The notes beneath the pieces are model-generated. The model was not told where the DNA came from. It saw only the letters and a program-made list of their open reading frames with translations, and ran no database searches. From the NCBI GenBank assembly GCA_028277485.1, contig JANQGE010000039.1:1-16864 (forward strand): 16,864 nucleotides of DNA, given 5' to 3'. Both the position numbers and the translations under genes were made by a program. This DNA is from Chlorobium sp. GTDB taxonomy: Bacteria > Bacteroidota > Chlorobiia > Chlorobiales > Chlorobiaceae. How positions within the stretch are numbered: the stretch's first letter is position 1; every line of letters starts with the position of its first letter. Shown in pieces: positions 1-8,563 of the stretch.

Positions 1-126
1 TCATATATCGTCAGATTGCAGGGGCCATTTCGTGTAACAATGGCGTAACAAAAACAATATAAAAAAGGCTCAATAACACTCAAAAACGACGAAAACCGGA
101 CGATTCAGGGGTTAAAAAGGAGAAAT
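1..126. other. Left-edge sequence with no recognised gene
   Basis: This stretch lies beyond the terminator that closes the minus-strand block. It holds no convincing reading frame, RNA gene or repeat shared with the rest of the window. A gene outside the window could begin or end just to the left. Confidence 0.4.
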
Positions 127-156
127 AAAAAAACCTGTAAACTCTTTATTTACAGG
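127..156 (-). terminator. Intrinsic terminator after tRNA-Val
   Basis: Read on the minus strand, a perfect 8-bp stem (CCTGTAAA at 149-156 pairing with TTTACAGG at 134-141) encloses a 7-base loop and is followed at once by seven T residues (127-133). This is a classical rho-independent terminator, 15 bases past the 3' end of the tRNA. It probably ends transcripts of tRNA-Val and any clpX read-through. The stem arm is partly duplicated just beside it (TTTACAGGC at 149-157 and again at 159-167), so an alternative pairing is possible. Confidence 0.85.
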
Positions 157-171
157 CTTTTACAGGCTTTG

Positions 172-245
<74 letters not shown>

Positions 246-303
246 GAAAGGGCAAGCAATATATGATTTCATCCGTGAAAAGCCAAGTCTCCGCCAGCCA
301 AAA

Positions 304-1617
304 TCAGGCTGTTTTTCTTTGTTTACCGTCTCCGTAATAGAATTCCGGTTTGCCTTCCTCTGCAATTACCGCTTCGGTAATAACACATTTCCTGACACCT
401 GTCATGGAAGGTAGCTCAAACATGATATTGATCATGATGTTTTCGAGTACGGAACGCAGCGCCCGTGCACCCGTTCCTCTTTCGATGGCAATTTCAACCG
501 CCTTGTCAAGCGCGCTGTCTTCAAAGACCAGCTCACACTCTTCCATTTCGAAAAGCTTCTGATACTGCTTGACAAGAGCATTTTTAGGCTCGACAAGAAT
601 GCTGCGCAACGCCTCTTTGTCAAGAGGATCAAGCGTGGAAATAACCGGCAGCCGTCCTATGAACTCAGGAATCAGGCCGTACTCATGCAGATCGTCCTGG
701 GTCACTTCCTTGAGAATTTCCGGGTCGGACTCAACCTGCTGGGCTTTTACCTTTGAACCGAAACCAATGGATGACTTGGCGACTCTGCGGCCGATGATCT
801 TGTCAAGGCCTTCAAACGCGCCGCCGCAGACAAAGAGAATATTCTTCGTGTTGACGTTGATAAGCTGCTGTTCAGGGTGCTTCCTGCCGCCTCTTGGCGG
901 AACACCGACAACCGCACCTTCGAGAATCTTCAGCAGCGCCTGCTGCACACCTTCACCTGAAACATCACGGGTAATCGAAACGTTGGCCGACTTGCGGGCG
1001 ATCTTGTCGATCTCGTCAACATAGATGATACCTTTCTCCGCTCTTTCGAGATTGAAATCGGAAGCCTGCAAGAGACGCGCAAGAATGGTCTCGACATCGT
1101 CACCGACATAACCTGCTTCGGTCAGGGATGTGGCGTCAACGATGGTGAAGGGAACTTCGAGAAGATTTGCAAGAGTCTGTGCGAGAAGGGTTTTTCCCGT
1201 TCCGGTAGGACCGATAAGCAGAATGTTGCTTTTCTCAATAACCACATCGTCATCGTCCCGCACCCATTCCTGTGATTCGATACGCTTGTAGTGGTTATAA
1301 ACCGCCACCGCCAATGATTTTCTGGCCCTTTCCTGGCCGATCACATACTGACCGAGAGATTCCATGATGGATTTCGGGCTGACAAGACGCGGCTGAAAAG
1401 GCTGATTGCTTAACGCCGGAGAGGGTTTTATGGCGCTGATCTCCTTACGCAGGATTTCAACGGAACTCATAATGCACCGGTCGCAGATAAACGCGTTGGG
1501 CCCTGCCACCATGCTGTTCACCTCATCGCTGCCTCTTCCGCAGAATGAGCACACCACCATATCGCTGCCCCCGCCGCCTTTGCCTTTTCCCTTTATCTGG
1601 TCTTTTTCTCTTGACAT
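304..1617 (-). CDS. clpX: ATP-dependent Clp protease ATP-binding subunit ClpX
   Basis: ClpX is the cytoplasmic AAA+ unfoldase that recognises tagged substrates and threads them into ClpP. The 437-residue product is slightly longer than the E. coli protein. It has a zinc-binding domain with Cys23, Cys26, Cys45 and Cys48, Walker A GPTGTGKT (136-143), the pore loop GYVGDD (169-174), Walker B ending in DEID (201-204), an arginine-finger region FIGRLP (319-324), sensor 2 in GTGARALRS (381-389) and the ClpP-docking IGF loop (284-286). A Gly/Lys-rich segment (10-17) precedes the zinc finger. I chose the ATG at 1617 because a G-rich ribosome site (GGGGGG) lies just upstream; the frame stays open to a TTG at 1686, but that would add a tail foreign to the family and overlap the upstream gene. 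The start is 40 bases past that gene's stop, so they probably share a transcript. clpP is not in the window. Confidence 0.97.
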   Translation of the reverse strand: MSREKDQIKGKGKGGGGSDMVVCSFCGRGSDEVNSMVAGPNAFICDRCIMSSVEILRKEISAIKPSPALSNQPFQPRLVSPKSIMESLGQYVIGQERARKSLAVAVYNHYKRIESQEWVRDDDDVVIEKSNILLIGPTGTGKTLLAQTLANLLEVPFTIVDATSLTEAGYVGDDVETILARLLQASDFNLERAEKGIIYVDEIDKIARKSANVSITRDVSGEGVQQALLKILEGAVVGVPPRGGRKHPEQQLINVNTKNILFVCGGAFEGLDKIIGRRVAKSSIGFGSKVKAQQVESDPEILKEVTQDDLHEYGLIPEFIGRLPVISTLDPLDKEALRSILVEPKNALVKQYQKLFEMEECELVFEDSALDKAVEIAIERGTGARALRSVLENIMINIMFELPSMTGVRKCVITEAVIAEEGKPEFYYGDGKQRKTA

Positions 1618-1657
1618 AACAAACCCCCCGTTTCGGCCTGATATAACATTAACCGGA

Positions 1658-1927
1658 TTAAAAACCCATTCTTGCCAAACTGTCAAGAACGTGCTGAATC
1701 ACCATTGAAAGCCTCGGATGGTCCTCCTCGAAATGTCCGACAGCATCGTTAAGGCGCTCGGACAATCCTTCCCGTTGGTCTTCTATGCTAACTTCATCCC
1801 GAACAAGCCTGCTGATATCCTTTTTCAGGTCGGCAAGCACTTCCCCGGTACTTTCATCAATTGTCTCGGTTTGTTCGAGTTCTTCATGAAGCTGCTCAAG
1901 CAACTCTTGCAATCTCTTTTTTTCCAT
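1658..1927 (-). CDS. Small DUF4404-like acidic helical protein
   Basis: This encodes 89 residues, highly charged and mostly helical. It opens EKKRLQELLEQLHEELEQTE, and its C-terminal part has HFEEDHPRLSMVIQHVLDSLARMGF. The pattern of an N-terminal amphipathic helix, a middle helix, then 'HFEEDHP' and a closing helix ending near GF matches my memory of the DUF4404 family, whose function is unknown. There is no signal peptide, membrane segment or catalytic motif; a coiled-coil or dimerising role is the most one can infer. It starts 24 bases past the gltD stop and ends 40 bases before clpX, so it probably sits in a gltD-clpX operon. No clear Shine-Dalgarno precedes its ATG, which may mean coupling to gltD translation. 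The existence of the gene is fairly sure; the family is less so. Confidence 0.72.
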   Translation of the reverse strand: MEKKRLQELLEQLHEELEQTETIDESTGEVLADLKKDISRLVRDEVSIEDQREGLSERLNDAVGHFEEDHPRLSMVIQHVLDSLARMGF

Positions 1928-1951
1928 GCAGCGAAAATAGCTATGGTTACG

Positions 1952-3427
1952 TTACGGGAGACCGGTGCACCCCATCAGGTATCGATCACACTCACGGGCC
2001 GCTTCACGACCTTCATTGATGGCCCACACAATGAGGCTCTGGCCTCTCCGGGCGTCTCCGGCAGCAAAAACCTTTACCATGCTGGTCCTGAAATCGCCAT
2101 ATTTGGCTTTGATGTTCGAGCGCTCTCCCTGCTCAACCTGCAACTTTTGTAATAACCCTTCTTCAGGCCCTAAAAATCCCATGGCAAGCAAAACCATATC
2201 TGCGGGTATGATCTCCTCGGTTCCGGCAATCGGCTGAGGAATCGGACGATCTTCTTTTTCAACCCATTCGACCTCACACACCTCAACACCCGTCAAACGA
2301 CCGTTACCATCACCAAGCAGCTTCTTGGTCATAATGCTGTAACGGCGGGGATCTTCGCCCTGGATCGCCGCAGCTTCCTCCTGACCGTAGTCAACATTGA
2401 AGGTTTTAGGCCATTCGGGCCAGGGATTATCCAGCTGGCGTTCAACGGGAGGTTTCGGCATAATTTCAAGCTGCACGACGCTTTTGCACCCCTGACGGAT
2501 TGCTGTGGCCACACAGTCAGTACCGGTATCGCCGCCGCCGATAACCACGACAGCCTTCCCCTCGGCGGAGATTTTCGGCACACCGCCGCCCAGAACAGCC
2601 TTCGTGCTTGAACGAAGAAAATCCATCGCAAAATAAACGCCCTTGTTTTTTCGGCCTTCCACATCAAGATCCCTCGGCTTCGTGGCCCCAATGCAGAGCA
2701 CAACCGCATCGAATTCCTCAAGCAGTTTCTCGGCGGCGTAGTCCTTACCCATTTCGGTGTTCACGACAAACCTGATCCCTTCTTTTTCCATCAGTTCAAT
2801 ACGGCGCTGTACGACAGCTTTTTTATCGAGCTTCATGTTTGGAATGCCATACATGAGCAGCCCGCCGATCCTGTCATCGCGCTCAAAAACGGTAACCGTA
2901 TGGCCTGCTTTGTTCAACTGGTCGGCACAAGCAAGACCTGCCGGCCCTGAACCGACAACCGCAACACGCTTGCCCGTCCGTTCAGCAATCTCCTGAGGCT
3001 GCACCCAGCCCTGCTCGAAAGCATGCTCGATTATCGAGCACTCGATATTCTTGATGGTAACCGGAGGGTCGATAATACCCAGAACACATGACCCTTCGCA
3101 AGGAGCCGGGCAGACACGTCCGGTGAACTCCGGAAAATTGTTGGTTTTCATAAGGCGTTCATAAGCTTCACGCCACAACCCTCTGTAGACATGGTCATTC
3201 CACTCCGGGATCAGGTTATGAATCGGGCACCCCGATGTCATACCGCCGAGTATAATACCTGTGTGGCAGTACGGTGTCCCGCAGTCCATGCAGCGGGCCC
3301 CTTGCTCACGCAGCGTATCCCCCGGCATTTCCTCATGAAATTCCAGCCAGTTCTTTATGCGCTCGAGTGGCGGCCTGTCCTCAGGAACCGCTCTTTCATG
3401 TTCTAAAAAGCCCTTAACTTTGCCCAT
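1952..3427 (-). CDS. gltD: Glutamate synthase, small (NADPH/FAD) subunit
   Basis: GltD takes electrons from NADPH through FAD and passes them by [4Fe-4S] clusters to GltB, which makes glutamate from glutamine and 2-oxoglutarate. The 491-residue length is normal. N-terminal cysteines for the Fe-S clusters are visible: Cys46, Cys49 and Cys54 (CMDCGTPYC), Cys67 (GCPIHN), then Cys106, Cys110 and Cys114 (CPAPCEGSC) and Cys130. The FAD dinucleotide fold is VGSGPAGLACA near 158-168. The NADPH fold is IGGGDTG (296-302). A second FAD contact is AAGDARRGQSLIVWAINEGR near the C terminus. The ATG at 3427 follows a purine-rich stretch (GAAAAAGAAG). gltB lies upstream across a 169-base spacer that holds degenerate repeats; DUF4404 and clpX follow closely. 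An adjacent GltB partner makes ordinary bacterial NADPH-GOGAT the natural reading. Confidence 0.97.
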   Translation of the reverse strand: MGKVKGFLEHERAVPEDRPPLERIKNWLEFHEEMPGDTLREQGARCMDCGTPYCHTGIILGGMTSGCPIHNLIPEWNDHVYRGLWREAYERLMKTNNFPEFTGRVCPAPCEGSCVLGIIDPPVTIKNIECSIIEHAFEQGWVQPQEIAERTGKRVAVVGSGPAGLACADQLNKAGHTVTVFERDDRIGGLLMYGIPNMKLDKKAVVQRRIELMEKEGIRFVVNTEMGKDYAAEKLLEEFDAVVLCIGATKPRDLDVEGRKNKGVYFAMDFLRSSTKAVLGGGVPKISAEGKAVVVIGGGDTGTDCVATAIRQGCKSVVQLEIMPKPPVERQLDNPWPEWPKTFNVDYGQEEAAAIQGEDPRRYSIMTKKLLGDGNGRLTGVEVCEVEWVEKEDRPIPQPIAGTEEIIPADMVLLAMGFLGPEEGLLQKLQVEQGERSNIKAKYGDFRTSMVKVFAAGDARRGQSLIVWAINEGREAARECDRYLMGCTGLP

Positions 3428-3596
3428 TTACTTCTTTTTCGTTTAATGACACACCCCCGGATTGAGTGATTGTCTGAACATCCCGTAACAGCAGTGACGA
3501 GTGCAATTTATCCTGACAGTGCTCCCCCCTTGTCACTCGTCACTATTCTTTCGGGACAATCGAAACGATCAGCTCAGGACAGCACTGCTTCCTGCA
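3428..3596. repeat. gltB-gltD spacer with degenerate repeats and an 11-bp inverted repeat
   Basis: The spacer between two genes that are often closely linked holds a perfect 11-bp inverted repeat: AGTGACGAGTG at 3493-3503 and CACTCGTCACT at 3534-3544, with a 30-base loop. The right arm lies in CTTGTCACTCGTCACTATT, also found near 12537 in the composite block described there. At 3460-3481 ATTGAGTGATTGTCTGAACATC resembles one end of the palindrome at 13254-13377, so this may be a decayed insertion. No T-run follows the stem on the minus strand, so it is not a clear terminator, and transcription from gltB to gltD remains possible. Confidence 0.5.
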
Positions 3597-6500
3597 TTAA
3601 TTTCCTGACACACGTGCAGGGTCGTGAACGTTTTTCTCAAACGCCGCCATGATCGCCTCATCACCGGCCATCCCATCCGTCATGACGCTCTGCTGGGCTT
3701 CCTTTGCACGCTTGTAATCATGCGGATACACCTTAATGAAACGTGTTCTGGTTTCATACCAATCGTCAAGCAACCGGCCTGCAAGCGAACTGTCCGTATA
3801 CTTGTAATGACGCTCTATCATGTCATACAGCTCGTCAAACTCCTTCTTGTCATCGATCCTGTAAAGCCCGGACATCTGGCAGTTGCAGCGGCACTCGAAT
3901 GTACCGTCAGCATCATACACGTAGGCAATACCTCCCGACATACCTGCGGCGAAATTCTTGCCGGTTGTGCCGAGGATAACAACCTTGCCGCCGGTCATGT
4001 ACTCGCAGCAGTGATCACCGACAGCCTCCACGACAGCCTCAAGCCCGCTGTTCCGAACGCAGAAACGCTCGCCCGCCATGCCGCGGATATAGGCTTCACC
4101 CGATATTGCACCGTAAAACGCCACATTGCCGATGAGAATATTCTCCTCGGGCGTAAAGGTAGACTGCTTGGGCGGGTACGCGATAATCTTTCCTCCCGAA
4201 AGTCCTTTACCGATGTAATCGTTTGCGTCACCTTCAAGTTCAAGAGTCATCCCCTTTGGAATGAAAGCGCCGAAACTCTGGCCCGCCGACCCGTAAAACT
4301 TGATGTGAATCGTGTCGTCCGGCAATCCCTCACCCCCATGGACTTTTGTCACTTCATTGCCAACAATCGTACCGGCAACACGGTCGGTATTGTGAATAGG
4401 CAGTGTTGTGTTTATCTTTTCCCCTCTTCTGATCGCAGGATCGCAAATCTTGAGCAGCGTTTTGATGTCAAGAGTATCCTCTATACCGTGATCCTGAAAA
4501 GAGGTTCTGTACAAACTTTCTCCCTCTTCTTCAGGTTCAGCCTTGTACAGGATCTTGGAAAGGTCGATTCCTTCAGCTTTCCAGTGCCTGATTGCTCTCT
4601 TCATCTCAAGTCTTTCGGTATGACCCACAATCTCGTTCAGAGTACGAACCCCCATTTCCGCCATATATTTGCGAACCCCCTGAGCAAGGAAACGCATGAA
4701 GTTCTCCACATGCTCGGGCTTGCCGGTAAAGTTCTTCCTGAGCTCGGGGTTCTGCGTAGCGACGCCCACCGGGCAGGAATCGTCCTGACAGGAACGCATC
4801 ATGATGCAGCCCATAACCACCAGCGCCGTGGTTGAAAAACCAAACTCTTCAGCACCAAGCAATGCAGCCACGACAATATCACGCGCCGTTTTCATCTGAC
4901 CATCGACTTCAACGACAATACGGCTGCGCAGATTGTTCAGTACAAGGGTCTGGTGGGTTTCGGCAAGACCCAGCTCCCAAGGCATACCGGCATGCATAAT
5001 ACTGGAAATGGGAGATGCACCCGTACCACCGTCATGGCCGCTGATAAGCACAACGTCAGCATGGGCTTTGGCCACCCCGGCTGCAATGGTACCGACACCA
5101 ACCGACGAGACAAGTTTTACATTGATGCGTGCGGCACGGTTGGCATTTTTAAGATCGTGTATCAGCTGCGCAAGGTCCTCGATCGAGTAAATATCATGAT
5201 GCGGCGGCGGGGAGATCAGGCCTACTCCCGGCGTCGAGTGACGGGTTTTTGCAATCCAGGGGTAAACCTTCGTTCCCGGAAGCTGACCGCCCTCACCCGG
5301 CTTTGCGCCCTGGGCCATCTTTATCTGGATCTCTTGTGCATTGGTCAGATATTCACTGGTAACCCCGAACCGCCCTGACGCAACCTGCTTGATAGCAGAC
5401 ATTCTTGAATCGCCGTTTTTCTCGGGTATGAAGCGCTCCGTTTCTTCGCCACCTTCTCCGGTATTACTCTTTCCCCCGAGACGATTCATGGCTATAGCCA
5501 GCGTTTCATGGGCCTCTTTGCTTATGGAACCGTAAGACATTGCGCCGGTCTTGAACCGTTTGACAATCTCTTCAACCGGCTCGACCTCTTCAATCGGCAC
5601 GGGGTTCCTGCCGAACTTTATATCCATGAGGCCGCGCAGGGTAAAAAGCTCCCCATTTTGCTCATCGATCAGGCGCTCGTACTTCTTGAACATGTCATAA
5701 TCACCGGTACGGCATGCGTACTGCAGTATATGGATTGCCTCCGGGCTGAAAAGGTGCTTCTCTCCATCATGACGCCATCTTCTTTCTCCGCCGCTTTCAA
5801 GGCCGGAGTTAACATCGTTCCCCGAGCAAGGGAAAGCGGCTTCGTGACGTTTCCTGACCTCTTCGGCAACCACGTCAATACCAATACCCTCGATCCGTGA
5901 AGGTGTTCGAGGAAAGTATGAATCGACAAACCGCGAGTTGAGTCCCACAGCCTCAAAAATCTGGGCTCCGCTATAGCTTTGAATGGTGGAAATGCCCATT
6001 TTGGCCATGGTCTTGACAACACCCTTTACAACAGCCTTGATATAGTTCTTCTCAGCCGCCGCCGCACTCTGGCTTGCAATCCTTCCTTTATCAACAAGCT
6101 CATGGATCGATTCAAGCGCCAGGTAAGGATTAATTGCTCCCACACCATACCCGATCAGCAGCGCAAAATGATGCACGGTTCTCGGCTCGGCCGATTCCAG
6201 AACCAGGCCTACTCTTGTGCGCAGACCCGCATTGATGAGAAAGTGGTGCAGCCCGGACGCCGCAAGCAGCGCGGGAATAGGGGCCTGCGTACCCCCCATC
6301 TCTCCTCTGTCGGAAAGAATGATCAGGTTCGCGCCTTTACTGACCAGCCGCTCACACTGGCGGCAGATGTCCTGCATGGCATTATCAATCCCTTTGCCGC
6401 CTTCCTTGACATTGTAGAAAATCGGAATGGTAACCACCTCGAAGCCGGGCTTGTCGATATGACGTATCTTTTCAAGCTCTTCGTCGGCAAGTACGGGCCG

Positions 6501-8201
6501 GTTGATCTTCAGCCTGCTGCAGTTATGCTCAACCGGTTCAAGCAAGTTCCCTTCGGCTCCAAGCATGACAATCGTCGAAGTGATAATTTCCTCTCTTATC
6601 GAGTCAATCGGCGGGTTGGTAACCTGGGCAAAAAGCTGTTTAAAATAATCATACAGTAATTTTGGTCGGCTTGAAAGGGCGGCCAGGGGTACATCATGCC
6701 CCATCGATCCGACTTTTTCCACGCCGTTCTTCGCCATCAGCATAAGGTGCAGGGAAATATCCTCCTCGGTGTAACCAAACAACTTTTGACGGGTGAGAAG
6801 ACTCAGCTTCTCTTTGCCCTGCTTCCCGTTCGTATTACCGGCAAAGGATTCAAGCTCAAGCAGATGCTTCCGCAGCCATTTGGAATAGGGTTTTTCCTTG
6901 GCGATGATTTCCTTGATCTCTTTATCGGATATGATGCGGCCCTGTGAAGTATCGACAAGAAACATCCTCCCGGGCTGCAAACGATCCTTCCTGAGAATTC
7001 TTTCGGGCTCGATATCGAGCACGCCGGCTTCAGATGCCATGACAACCAAGTCATCTTTGGTAATGTAGTATCGGGATGGACGGAGGCCGTTCCGATCAAG
7101 AATCGCGCCGATCTGAACCCCGTCGGTAAAAGCAACGGAGGCCGGCCCGTCCCAGGGCTCCATGAGACAGCTGTGATACTCATAAAAGGCTCGCTTGTCT
7201 TCCGGCATATCGCTGCTGCCGTTCCACGGCTCCGGAATCAGCATCATGGCCGCATGGGCAAGTGAACGACCGCTCATGGAGAGCAATTCAAAGACGTTGT
7301 CAAGGATTGCCGAATCACTGCCGTCCTCCACGACAACCGGCTTGATATGCTCTATATCACTGCCGAACAGCTCAGACTCGAACATCTTCTCCCTGGCTTT
7401 CATCCAGTTGATGTTGCCCCGCAACGTATTGATCTCGCCATTATGGCTTAGAAAACGGTACGGATGGGCACGGTCCCAGCTTGGGAAAGTATTGGTGCTG
7501 AACCTCGAATGCACCATTGCAATGGCACTGTCCATATCCGGGTCCGTAAGTTCGGGGTAAAACAGCGATACCTGCTCGGGAAGCAGCATACCCTTGTAAA
7601 CAATTGTGCGATGAGACAGGCTGCACATATAGAAATAATTGCTCCCGAGAAGTCCTGCAGTGTATTTCACCCTCTTGGTAATCCGGCGGCGAATAACATA
7701 GAGCTTCCTGCCAAATTCCTCATCAGAAATAACATCCTTGCCCTTTCCAACAAAAAACATCTTGACCACCGGTTCCTGTATCCTTGCGGTTTTTCCCAGT
7801 GAGTCATTGCAGGTAGGAACTTTTCTCAGACCAAGAAACTTCTGACCCTCCGCATGAACCATCTGGCGGCAGATATCCTCTATAGCCCTGCGCTGCGAGA
7901 TGTCCGGCGGCATAAAAGCCATTCCGACCGCATAATCACCTTTCGCCGGCAGTTCCACATCCCTCTCCGGGCAGACCTTTCTCAGAAACTTGTCGGGAAC
8001 CTGGATAAGAATACCCGAACCGTCGCCTGTATTCTTCTCACACCCGCAAGCGCCGCGATGTTTCATCTTTTCCAACACCTGCAATCCCTGCCGTACCAGC
8101 TCATGAGACCGGACACCCTTTATATTGGCCACAAAACCCACACCGCAGGAATCATGCTCGAACCGCGGGTCATAAAGCCCTGTTGCTTGTATTGCTTTCA
8201 T
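3597..8201 (-). CDS. gltB: Glutamate synthase, large (glutaminase/FMN) subunit
   Basis: GltB hydrolyses glutamine, channels the ammonia through the protein and reduces the 2-iminoglutarate formed with 2-oxoglutarate at FMN, giving glutamate. The 1534-residue length fits. Domains in order are: a short propeptide (1-18); the class II glutamine amidotransferase domain, whose nucleophile would be Cys19 in DSCGVGF after maturation; a central domain; and the FMN (beta/alpha)8 synthase domain, with KMAQGAKPGEGGQLPG and the 3Fe-4S cysteines Cys1132, Cys1138 and Cys1143 (C-x5-C-x4-C). A C-terminal GXGXG beta-helix follows, with GGKVVILGTTGKNFAAGMSGG. The frame is intact. The ATG at 8201 has only a weak upstream TGGA. 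A divergent MITE-like copy ends 19 bases before the start codon and a second copy lies beyond it, so the leader or promoter of this nitrogen-assimilation gene is built from repeat sequence. Confidence 0.98.
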   Translation of the reverse strand: MKAIQATGLYDPRFEHDSCGVGFVANIKGVRSHELVRQGLQVLEKMKHRGACGCEKNTGDGSGILIQVPDKFLRKVCPERDVELPAKGDYAVGMAFMPPDISQRRAIEDICRQMVHAEGQKFLGLRKVPTCNDSLGKTARIQEPVVKMFFVGKGKDVISDEEFGRKLYVIRRRITKRVKYTAGLLGSNYFYMCSLSHRTIVYKGMLLPEQVSLFYPELTDPDMDSAIAMVHSRFSTNTFPSWDRAHPYRFLSHNGEINTLRGNINWMKAREKMFESELFGSDIEHIKPVVVEDGSDSAILDNVFELLSMSGRSLAHAAMMLIPEPWNGSSDMPEDKRAFYEYHSCLMEPWDGPASVAFTDGVQIGAILDRNGLRPSRYYITKDDLVVMASEAGVLDIEPERILRKDRLQPGRMFLVDTSQGRIISDKEIKEIIAKEKPYSKWLRKHLLELESFAGNTNGKQGKEKLSLLTRQKLFGYTEEDISLHLMLMAKNGVEKVGSMGHDVPLAALSSRPKLLYDYFKQLFAQVTNPPIDSIREEIITSTIVMLGAEGNLLEPVEHNCSRLKINRPVLADEELEKIRHIDKPGFEVVTIPIFYNVKEGGKGIDNAMQDICRQCERLVSKGANLIILSDRGEMGGTQAPIPALLAASGLHHFLINAGLRTRVGLVLESAEPRTVHHFALLIGYGVGAINPYLALESIHELVDKGRIASQSAAAAEKNYIKAVVKGVVKTMAKMGISTIQSYSGAQIFEAVGLNSRFVDSYFPRTPSRIEGIGIDVVAEEVRKRHEAAFPCSGNDVNSGLESGGERRWRHDGEKHLFSPEAIHILQYACRTGDYDMFKKYERLIDEQNGELFTLRGLMDIKFGRNPVPIEEVEPVEEIVKRFKTGAMSYGSISKEAHETLAIAMNRLGGKSNTGEGGEETERFIPEKNGDSRMSAIKQVASGRFGVTSEYLTNAQEIQIKMAQGAKPGEGGQLPGTKVYPWIAKTRHSTPGVGLISPPPHHDIYSIEDLAQLIHDLKNANRAARINVKLVSSVGVGTIAAGVAKAHADVVLISGHDGGTGASPISSIMHAGMPWELGLAETHQTLVLNNLRSRIVVEVDGQMKTARDIVVAALLGAEEFGFSTTALVVMGCIMMRSCQDDSCPVGVATQNPELRKNFTGKPEHVENFMRFLAQGVRKYMAEMGVRTLNEIVGHTERLEMKRAIRHWKAEGIDLSKILYKAEPEEEGESLYRTSFQDHGIEDTLDIKTLLKICDPAIRRGEKINTTLPIHNTDRVAGTIVGNEVTKVHGGEGLPDDTIHIKFYGSAGQSFGAFIPKGMTLELEGDANDYIGKGLSGGKIIAYPPKQSTFTPEENILIGNVAFYGAISGEAYIRGMAGERFCVRNSGLEAVVEAVGDHCCEYMTGGKVVILGTTGKNFAAGMSGGIAYVYDADGTFECRCNCQMSGLYRIDDKKEFDELYDMIERHYKYTDSSLAGRLLDDWYETRTRFIKVYPHDYKRAKEAQQSVMTDGMAGDEAIMAAFEKNVHDPARVSGN

Positions 8202-8220
8202 GTTTCCAGGTACTTCTTAT

Positions 8221-8343
8221 TGGAGCCCCTTTCGATTTGTTCCGTGCTTTCCCGACCAGCCGGGATTGGACAGGCTGGAAAAGGTTTTTGCGCTTTGTCC
8301 GCCCCGTACTCGGGACGCTCACGGCGATCAAATAAAGGCTCCC
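8221..8343 (+). repeat. MITE-like element, divergent copy F
   Basis: This is a diverged full-length copy. Its ends, TGGAGCCCCTTT and AAAGGCTCCC, still pair with each other although they differ from the family consensus. The interior tracks the other copies, for example GTCCGCCCCGTACTCGGGACGCTCACGGCGA against GTCCGCCTCGTACTC...GTCGCTCACGACAA in copy A. It is flanked by TTAT on both sides (8217-8220 and 8344-8347), a 4-bp target duplication. Its left end is 19 bases from the gltB start codon. Confidence 0.7.
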
Positions 8344-8364
8344 TTATCTAAATTTATTCCATAA

Positions 8365-8482
8365 GGGCACCTCTATTAAATCTGTTACGTACCCTGATTA
8401 CTTCGTTGTCCGGATAGGAAAGTGTTTCTGTGCTCCGTCCGCCTCGTACTCAAGTCGCTCACGACAATTAATAGAGGTGCCC
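8365..8482 (+). repeat. MITE-like element, copy A
   Basis: A 118-bp copy with perfect 15-bp terminal inverted repeats: GGGCACCTCTATTAA at 8365-8379 and TTAATAGAGGTGCCC at 8468-8482. It is flanked by ATAA on both sides (8361-8364 and 8483-8486). By eye it is about 90 percent identical to copy B. It carries no reading frame of note. Sub-terminal sequence is also partly self-complementary, so the transcript should fold as a long imperfect hairpin. Confidence 0.85.
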
Positions 8483-8563
8483 ATAATAAAGCGCTCTCGA
8501 ACTTGAAGTGGGGAGTATAACTCATTTCAAAGAATATTCCTGAGCCAACGCCACACAAATTTA

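Larger units (their letters stand above)
8202..8563. other. gpmA-gltB intergenic region containing two repeat copies
   Basis: This 362-base spacer has no gene. It holds two MITE-like elements in the same orientation (8221-8343 and 8365-8482), 21 bases apart. Beyond them 8483-8563 is unique sequence, reading on the minus strand as a possible gltB promoter region; it includes TATACT (8514-8519) without a good -35 at normal spacing. If transcription starts there, the gltB leader would carry both hairpin-forming repeats. I see no riboswitch or T-box pattern. Confidence 0.5.

Noticed and set aside
1618..1686. Upstream extension of clpX to a TTG codon
   Set aside because: It would overlap the DUF4404-like gene and add 23 residues not found in ClpX proteins; the ATG at 1617 has a good ribosome site.
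3493..3544. Intrinsic terminator between gltB and gltD
   Set aside because: The 11-bp arms enclose a 30-base loop and no T-run follows on the minus strand, so it is not a convincing terminator.
3624..4835. A 403-codon open frame on the plus strand
   Set aside because: It is antisense to gltB throughout, has no recognisable domain, and gltB is unmistakable on the other strand. Long antisense frames are expected in a gene of this composition.
5979..6659. A 226-codon open frame on the plus strand
   Set aside because: It is also antisense to gltB, with low-complexity composition and no family resemblance.
8202..8563. Riboswitch or T-box leader in front of gltB
   Set aside because: The hairpin potential is fully explained by two repeat copies with target duplications; no conserved riboswitch core was recognised.
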